Positions 1 through 4,114 of a stretch of DNA of 5,579 nucleotides are shown one piece after another. The stretch comes from Clostridia bacterium. Lineage in GTDB: Bacteria; Bacillota; Clostridia; Peptostreptococcales; Anaerovoracaceae. Every line of letters starts with the position of its first letter. The first letter of the stretch is position 1. The notes below the pieces were generated by a model. That model ran no database searches, was not told where the DNA came from, and worked only from the letters and a program-made list of their open reading frames with translations. The stretch covers positions 1-5,579 of the forward strand of contig BNUG01000087.1 in assembly GCA_025997195.1 (NCBI GenBank), read 5' to 3'. Position numbers and translations under genes: made by a program.

Positions 1-291
1 ATTGGCATATCTGCTTCCGCTACCATAAAAGCCAAACGCGCCAAGCCAGGCTTCCGCCGATCCTGCCGGCGAGATCGTGATCGTATAGTTTGTACCATTT
101 GCGGGATAATCATGATAGATGCCGCCGCCAAAGCGTGAGTCGCCTGAGATACCGGTCTTGTGTTCCAGCGGGCTTCCGTCGCCCCAGTTGATGATCCAGT
201 CATAGGCTTTGCCGGTATCGGCACCATCAAGCGCACTCGATACGGGAAGGATGAAACTATGATTGATTCCGCTGTTCACCGTGATTTGAAA
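1..291 (-). repeat. Start of super-module 3 (cut by window edge)
   Basis: Residues 1184-1280 repeat the PKD-like beginning of module 2 almost word for word: FQITVNSGINHSFILP, then NWGDGSPLEHKTGIS, HDYPANGTNYTITISP and AWLGAFGFYG. Bases 162-245 match 1779-1862 with only three differences by eye. Its presence shows that the array continues beyond the window and that the full protein is much larger than 1,280 residues. Confidence 0.85.
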
Positions 292-3200
292 TTTTTCCGA
301 AGAAAGATCGATCACCTCAACCGTTTCATCCTCGTCTTCATCAAGCAGGAATTCCCCTGTATTTATCGCGACGTGATTGTAGAGGGTCGTATTCACGTCA
401 TCGGCCTGCGCCGTGTAGACAAAATACAGCGTAAGGACTTCGCCGGCGTTAAACCGGAGCATCGGATCGCCAAAGTCGTCGGGTTCCGGATAGAACGAAC
501 CGGTATGCAGAAGATCTGTCAGTTCGGCGTCGCTGTACCACTTGCCGCTTAGGCTTTCGTAAATCACGAGGGCGCTGGCACCTCCGGTGCCTTCTTCAAT
601 GCCCCGGATTGCGTGGCCGTTGTTGGTCACGGTGATTTTGTATACCACAGGATCGCCGACGCGGACGACCGCACTGTTAACGGCCTCTTTGGTGATCGTG
701 AAGTCAAACTCGCCGCAGCCCCAGTTGTAAGGACGAATCGCCCAGTCTGAGAAGATGTTGGCCTGTGGACCGTTGTTATGCAGTGTGGTTGGAAAGATGG
801 ACTGACCCGCGAAGGTATAACGATCATCGGCCGGCGTTTCATTCTCATTGAAGATGGAAAGAATGTCGCGGTTCTGCAGCGGTGTTGACGAAGATAACTC
901 GGCAAAGGTTCCGAAGAACACGCCTGTCTTGTCAAGGTCATCTTTTTTGAGTTTAGGGAATTTGAATCCTTCATTGATCTGAAAACTGCTGCCGCCGGAC
1001 TCCCGGAACAGGTAGGCTGCAAAATTTTCTCCGACCGAAGTCATGCCCGGCGGGATGTTGAAAACATCGTTCATCGTAAAGAAGCGCCCGTGGCTGTTTC
1101 GGAAGAGCTCGTAGGCGAAATTGTCTCCGACACTTGTGAGACCTTGCGGCAGGTTGAAGACGGGATTCATGGTAAGGGCGGATAAGCCATAGGAATTTGC
1201 GAACATACGGCGGGCAAAATTGTCTCCGACAGCCGTGATGTCCGGCGGGAGATTGAAGACATCGTTCATCGTAAAGGCAGCGCCACTGCATCCATCAAAC
1301 ATGAAAGCGGCAAAATCATCACCGACCGCAACGATATTCTGCGGCAGATTGAAGACATCGTTCATCGTAAAGGCAGCGCCCCTGCATCCATCAAACATGA
1401 AAGCGGCAAAATCATCACCGACAGCAGTGACATCATTCCATGCACGCTGGTCGAAGGTGAAATCCGGGCCCATCGTCAGATAAGGGCAGGCACGGAATGT
1501 ATCGGCCCACTCATTTGTCGGTGGAGGGGCGTCTCCGCTGATTTGCTCGTCCGTGCGGGTCATATTCGGTGTGATGGGCGTGAGCACCCCGGTGACCTTG
1601 CCCCTGTTATCCGAAGAATTGGCATAGCCGCCTCCGCCGCCGAAAAAGCCAAACGCGCCAAGCCAGGCTTCCGCCCTGCCGGCGGGCAAGATCGTGATCG
1701 TATAGTTTGTAGCATTTGCGGGATAATCATGGGGGATACCGTCCCCAAGACCTGAGGTGCTTGAAATCCCGGTCTTATGTTCCAGCGGGCTTCCGTCGCC
1801 CCAGTCGATGATCCAGTCATAGGCTTTGCCGGTATCGGCGCCATCAAGCACACTCGATACGGGCAGGATGAAACTATGATTGGTTCCGCTGTTCACCGTG
1901 ATCTGAAATTTTTCCGAAGCGAGGCTGTTTACAAAGACCGTGTCGTTCTCGTCTTCATCGAATACGAAATTTCCCATGTTGAATTTCACGAGATTTTCGA
2001 TAGAGGAGCCGGCATCTGAATTTTGCGCGGTATAGACAAAATACAGTTCCAGCGAATCACCGGGCTCGCCGGCGGCGGCGAAAGACAGCGGCGAACTGCC
2101 GGACGGGTAGATGTCTCCTGCGGCAAGCAGCGTAGTCAGAGCCGGATCGCCATACCAGTTTCCGCTCAGGCTTTCAAGGATCCGAATCTCCGCGTTCTCC
2201 GCATTCACTCCTGTAACGGCATCCCCAAGATTCGTCACGGTGATTTTGTATACCGCCTGATCGCTCACACTGATCGGTCCTGTGGTGACGGCTTCCTTTT
2301 CAATCGCAAAATCGAGAGCAAGCCCCCCGGCGCCCCAGTTCAGCGGGCGAATGAGCCAGTCGGAGAAAATTTTCCCTTGGTTTGCGACGGCGTCCTGTCT
2401 CGCTGAGAATGTGTACAGTTGCGCGGTGGGCGTGGGATGCCCATTCACAATAGATTGAATATCGCGCGTTTGCCTCGGCGTGCTTGTGTCGAGACTTGTA
2501 AAGGTTTCTTTGAACATCTCCGGTCTGACCTTCACCCGGGGAATCCATGTGAACTTAAAGGCATCGTTCACCTGAAAACTCTCGCCGCCGCTGCGCAGGA
2601 ACATTTTCTCGGCATAACCGTCTCCGATCTTAATGATCTTCTGCGGCAGATTGAAGACGCTGTTCATTGTAAACGCAGAGCCATTACAAAAACTGAACAT
2701 ACCTGCTGCAAAATTGGATCCGACGAACGGGATGTCTTGCTGAAAACTGAAACTGTTGTTCATCGTGAAGGCCGGACCGCCGCAGTCGGAAAACATGTTT
2801 GCCGCAAAATTGGATCCGGCGGTTTCTATTGTTTGCGGAAGACCGAAGGCGGCGCCCATGGTAAAGGCAGCGCCCCGGCAGCCTCCGAACATGGATTCCG
2901 CAAAACTGTCCCCGACAATTTCAAAGCTTTGCGGCAAGTTAAAACCTTCACTCATCGTAAAGGCGTCTCCCATACAGGAAAAGAACATGTGATCCGCGAA
3001 ATTGTCGCCGGCAGCCGTAATCGGACCGAGGCGGGTGACGATCGCCCATGCCGATGGGTCAAAGGTGAAATCCGGGCCCATCGTCAGGTTTCTGCACTCA
3101 TAAAATGTATTGGCCCACTCAAAATCCGGTGCCTCCCCGTTCTCGATCTGCGCCTTCGTACGGGTCATTTGCGGCGTAAGGGGCGCCAGAACACCCGTTA

Positions 3201-3840
3201 CCTTTGCCCTGTTGTCCGGGCTGTTCGCGCCCTGAAAGGTATTCTCGATGGTTCCCGCAAAACCAAAGGCGCCGAGCCATGCGTCTAATGAATCCATCGG
3301 TGAGATCGTGATCGTATAGTCTGTATTGGCTTCCGGGTAATCATGGGGGATGCCGGTGTTGATACTTTCATAACTTGTACTGCCATAGCATGAATCCGCA
3401 TAGTCATCGCCATCGCCCCAGTCGATGATCCAGCTATATTCGTGCTCGTAGCTGCCGCCAAGATGGCTTGACGTAGGCAGGATAAAACTATGGTCATAGC
3501 CGCTGTTGATTGTGATTTGGAATGTGTTGGGGGTCGGAGCCTGCGTGTCCTCTTCACTTTCCGGCAGTCCCAGTGCGGCAAGTACCTCGGCGCCGGGCAA
3601 ATCCTCATTGCCGGACAAACCTTCCCCGCTGCTTGCTTCCTCACCGGCCGGCTCGCCCTCATTGGCCAAATCGTCGTCATAGGCCGCAACCGTTTCTTCC
3701 GCAATGGCTATGGGAAGATCAACCTCTCCCGTCTCCGTCGCCAGCGCCGTCTGCGGGATCATCAGGGTGACCATCAAAACCGCGAGCAAATACGCAAACG
3801 CTCTCTTTGTGAACATACCGATAGAATACTTCTTTCTCAT
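1..3840 (-). CDS. N-terminal part of a giant modular BspA-like surface protein with PKD-like and DUF11-like modules (3' end outside window)
   Basis: ATG at 3840 opens a frame that stays free of stops to base 1 (1,280 codons); the C-terminus is missing. AAGGAG sits 6 bases before the ATG, which fixes the start over the in-frame ATG at residue 9. Residues 1-34 are a signal peptide: basic MRKK and KR, hydrophobic core FAYLLAVLMVTLMIP, and cleavage probably after ALA (34). Residues 35-106 are an acidic, low-complexity spacer. From residue 107 a module of 538-539 residues repeats (starts 107, 645, 1184). It holds a PKD-like domain with DWGDG (140-144, 679-683, NWGDG 1218-1222) and NYTITI or DYTITI; a cap motif with TMGPDFTF; five repeats of 32 residues with MFxxC and AFTM; a linker ending DWLIRPLNWG; and a DUF11-like domain with VYKITVTN (530-537, 1066-1073). 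The protein should be exported, with the repeats forming an elongated extracellular rod. It is a paralogue of the gene just upstream. Adhesin or receptor-like function is inference; no catalytic motif is seen. Confidence 0.9.
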   Translation of the reverse strand, partial: MRKKYSIGMFTKRAFAYLLAVLMVTLMIPQTALATETGEVDLPIAIAEETVAAYDDDLANEGEPAGEEASSGEGLSGNEDLPGAEVLAALGLPESEEDTQAPTPNTFQITINSGYDHSFILPTSSHLGGSYEHEYSWIIDWGDGDDYADSCYGSTSYESINTGIPHDYPEANTDYTITISPMDSLDAWLGAFGFAGTIENTFQGANSPDNRAKVTGVLAPLTPQMTRTKAQIENGEAPDFEWANTFYECRNLTMGPDFTFDPSAWAIVTRLGPITAAGDNFADHMFFSCMGDAFTMSEGFNLPQSFEIVGDSFAESMFGGCRGAAFTMGAAFGLPQTIETAGSNFAANMFSDCGGPAFTMNNSFSFQQDIPFVGSNFAAGMFSFCNGSAFTMNSVFNLPQKIIKIGDGYAEKMFLRSGGESFQVNDAFKFTWIPRVKVRPEMFKETFTSLDTSTPRQTRDIQSIVNGHPTPTAQLYTFSARQDAVANQGKIFSDWLIRPLNWGAGGLALDFAIEKEAVTTGPISVSDQAVYKITVTNLGDAVTGVNAENAEIRILESLSGNWYGDPALTTLLAAGDIYPSGSSPLSFAAAGEPGDSLELYFVYTAQNSDAGSSIENLVKFNMGNFVFDEDENDTVFVNSLASEKFQITVNSGTNHSFILPVSSVLDGADTGKAYDWIIDWGDGSPLEHKTGISSTSGLGDGIPHDYPANATNYTITILPAGRAEAWLGAFGFFGGGGGYANSSDNRGKVTGVLTPITPNMTRTDEQISGDAPPPTNEWADTFRACPYLTMGPDFTFDQRAWNDVTAVGDDFAAFMFDGCRGAAFTMNDVFNLPQNIVAVGDDFAAFMFDGCSGAAFTMNDVFNLPPDITAVGDNFARRMFANSYGLSALTMNPVFNLPQGLTSVGDNFAYELFRNSHGRFFTMNDVFNIPPGMTSVGENFAAYLFRESGGSSFQINEGFKFPKLKKDDLDKTGVFFGTFAELSSSTPLQNRDILSIFNENETPADDRYTFAGQSIFPTTLHNNGPQANIFSDWAIRPYNWGCGEFDFTITKEAVNSAVVRVGDPVVYKITVTNNGHAIRGIEEGTGGASALVIYESLSGKWYSDAELTDLLHTGSFYPEPDDFGDPMLRFNAGEVLTLYFVYTAQADDVNTTLYNHVAINTGEFLLDEDEDETVEVIDLSSEKFQITVNSGINHSFILPVSSALDGADTGKAYDWIINWGDGSPLEHKTGISGDSRFGGGIYHDYPANGTNYTITISPAGSAEAWLGAFGFYGSGSRYAN
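292..1908 (-). repeat. Super-module 2 of the giant surface protein (539 codons)
   Basis: Residues 645-1183, same order of parts as module 1: PKD-like domain (WIIDWGDG 676-683, AWLGAFGF with a glycine-rich insert), cap EWADTFRACPYLTMGPDF (778-795), five repeats (808-963), linker (981-1041), DUF11-like domain (about 1051-1180) ending LDEDEDET. The 1,617-bp offset to module 3 is exact: the same GAAATTTTTCCGA word starts at 288 and at 1905 on the plus strand. One repeat (residues 872-904) is 33 instead of 32 residues, which accounts for the one-residue length difference from module 1. Confidence 0.85.
952..1422 (-). repeat. BspA-like repeat array in module 2 (five units, 96-bp period)
   Basis: Units start with the VGD glycine at residues 808, 840, 872, 905 and 937. 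The first two units are almost the same DNA: 1346-1422 and 1250-1326 match over 77 bases with one difference (C1381 versus A1285). The last three lose the cysteine (MFANS, LFRNS, LFRES). The final unit GENFAAYLFRESGGSSFQINEGFKFPKL has the same capping form as in module 1 and as the fragment at 5530-5579 of the neighbouring gene. Confidence 0.8.
1909..3522 (-). repeat. Super-module 1 of the giant surface protein (538 codons)
   Basis: Residues 107-644. It begins at FQITINSGYDHSFILP and ends before the same motif recurs. Sub-parts: PKD-like domain (about 107-235, key WIIDWGDG 137-144, HDYP, DYTITIS); BspA-like cap EWANTFYECRNLTMGPDF (241-258); five 32-residue repeats (278-432); linker (449-503); DUF11-like domain (about 515-640, KEAV then VYKITVTNLGD) closing with the acidic string FDEDENDT. 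It is the most diverged of the visible modules at DNA level and carries an insertion around DDYADSCYGSTSYES in the PKD-like part. Confidence 0.85.
2545..3012 (-). repeat. BspA-like repeat array in module 1 (five units, 96-bp period)
   Basis: Five units with an exact 32-residue spacing; the glycine of the VGD-type start is at 278, 310, 342, 374 and 406. Consensus is roughly VGDxFAxxMFxxCxGxAFTMxxxFxLPQxI. Units 1-4 each keep the MFxxC cysteine; unit 5 (GDGYAEKMFLRSGGESFQVNDAFKF) lacks it and looks like a C-terminal cap. The resemblance to the DUF285/BspA family (MFxGC core) supports a solenoid-type extracellular repeat, but the unit is longer than the usual 25-26 residues. Confidence 0.75.
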
Positions 3841-3846
3841 CTTTGA

Positions 3847-3852
3847 CTCCTT
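3847..3852 (-). promoter_or_regulatory. Ribosome binding site AAGGAG of the giant surface-protein gene
   Basis: AAGGAG on the minus strand with a 6-base spacer (TCAAAG) to the ATG at 3840. It decides the start codon: the in-frame ATG at residue 9 has no such site. A second identical AAGGAG lies exactly 20 bases further upstream (3872-3867) without a start codon near it. Confidence 0.88.
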
Positions 3853-3931
3853 GGGATTTCCCCCTGCTCCTTACCTACCCCTACAACTGATTTCCTGCGG
3901 CAAATGGAGTTGCTTCGTCCTGCGAACGAGC
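3853..3931 (-). promoter_or_regulatory. Structured leader upstream of the giant surface-protein gene
   Basis: On the minus strand two adjoining stem-loops can be drawn. One pairs 3931-3926 with 3918-3912 (GCTCGT with ACGAAGC, one bulge) around the loop TCGCAGG. The next pairs CAACT/AGTTG and ATTT/AAAT (3912-3884) around the loop GCCGCAGG. Both loops show CGCAGG. They are followed by a G-rich run (3881-3860) and then the ribosome binding site. No known riboswitch class was recognised. No good promoter was found: TATAGC (3949-3944) is a possible -10, but TTGTCT (3969-3964) is only 14 bases away from it. The structures are by-eye pairings, not computed folds. Confidence 0.35.
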
Positions 3932-4022
3932 GCTGTCATCACCGCTATACTCTCTTTGATAGCAGACAAACGAATTTTCCTGCCGCTTTTGAAGAAAAAA
4001 ATTGTAAAACTTGCACAGCAAG

Positions 4023-4053
4023 AAAAAGCCCCCGATTCATCCGAACCGAGGGC
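4023..4053 (-). terminator. Intrinsic terminator after the upstream surface-protein gene
   Basis: Read on the minus strand, GCCCTCGGTTC (4053-4043) pairs with GAATCGGGGGC (4038-4028) around a GGAT loop, an 11-bp stem with two G-T pairs, followed directly by TTTTT (4027-4023) and TCTTG. It lies about 60 bases past the stop codon at 4115. On the plus strand there is no T tract after the stem, so it works in one direction. It separates the two paralogues into independent transcription units. Confidence 0.85.
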
Positions 4054-4076
4054 CTCTGCGTTAACGCTGTATTGTC

Positions 4077-4099
4077 ATTCGCCGACCTGATCGGCGAAT
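4077..4099 (-). other. Perfect 9-bp stem-loop just after the stop codon
   Basis: ATTCGCCGA (4077-4085) and TCGGCGAAT (4091-4099) form a perfect inverted repeat with a 5-base loop, 15 bases downstream of the stop codon. No T tract follows in either direction, so it is not itself a classical terminator. It may protect the transcript's 3' end or help the terminator next to it; it could also be a small protein-binding palindrome. Confidence 0.45.
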
Positions 4100-4114
4100 C
4101 CGGTACCTATCCTG

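Larger units (their letters stand above)
3841..4114. other. Intergenic region between the tandem paralogues
   Basis: These 274 bases hold, in minus-strand order, a 9-bp stem-loop, the intrinsic terminator, an A/T-rich stretch (about 4012-3965) where a promoter would be expected, a leader with two stem-loops, a G-rich run and the ribosome binding site. Nothing coding could be supported here. Confidence 0.7.

Noticed and set aside
160..552. Plus-strand frame whose start recurs at 1777-2019 with nearly the same protein
   Set aside because: The apparent conservation of two plus-strand proteins is fully explained by the 1,617-bp super-repeat of the minus-strand gene.
952..1422. Regular 96-bp repeats as a possible CRISPR array
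   Set aside because: The whole unit repeats with no unique spacers, and it encodes a continuous protein repeat.
2419..3288. Long plus-strand open frame (289 codons) opposite the giant gene
   Set aside because: It lies entirely antisense to the repeat array and has no ribosome binding site. Its internal similarities (HRKG-, KTE-type repeats) are the mirror of the 96-bp sense repeats.
1..3840. Target gene of a diversity-generating retroelement
   Set aside because: There is no reverse transcriptase, template repeat or adenine-biased variation between repeat copies in the window; ordinary tandem duplication explains the repeats.
3841..3960. Cyclic-di-GMP riboswitch in the leader (GACGAAGC and GGTAGGTAAGG recall parts of it)
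   Set aside because: The conserved GGCAAACC and CGCAAAGCC elements and the tetraloop receptor are absent, so only a chance likeness is visible.
3944..3969. Promoter with TTGTCT and TATAGC
   Set aside because: The spacer is 14 bases, too short for a normal sigma-A promoter, and both boxes are weak.
3704..4090. Plus-strand frame running across the intergenic region
   Set aside because: It starts antisense inside the signal-peptide region, has no ribosome binding site and runs through the leader and terminator hairpin; nothing in the translation resembles a known protein.
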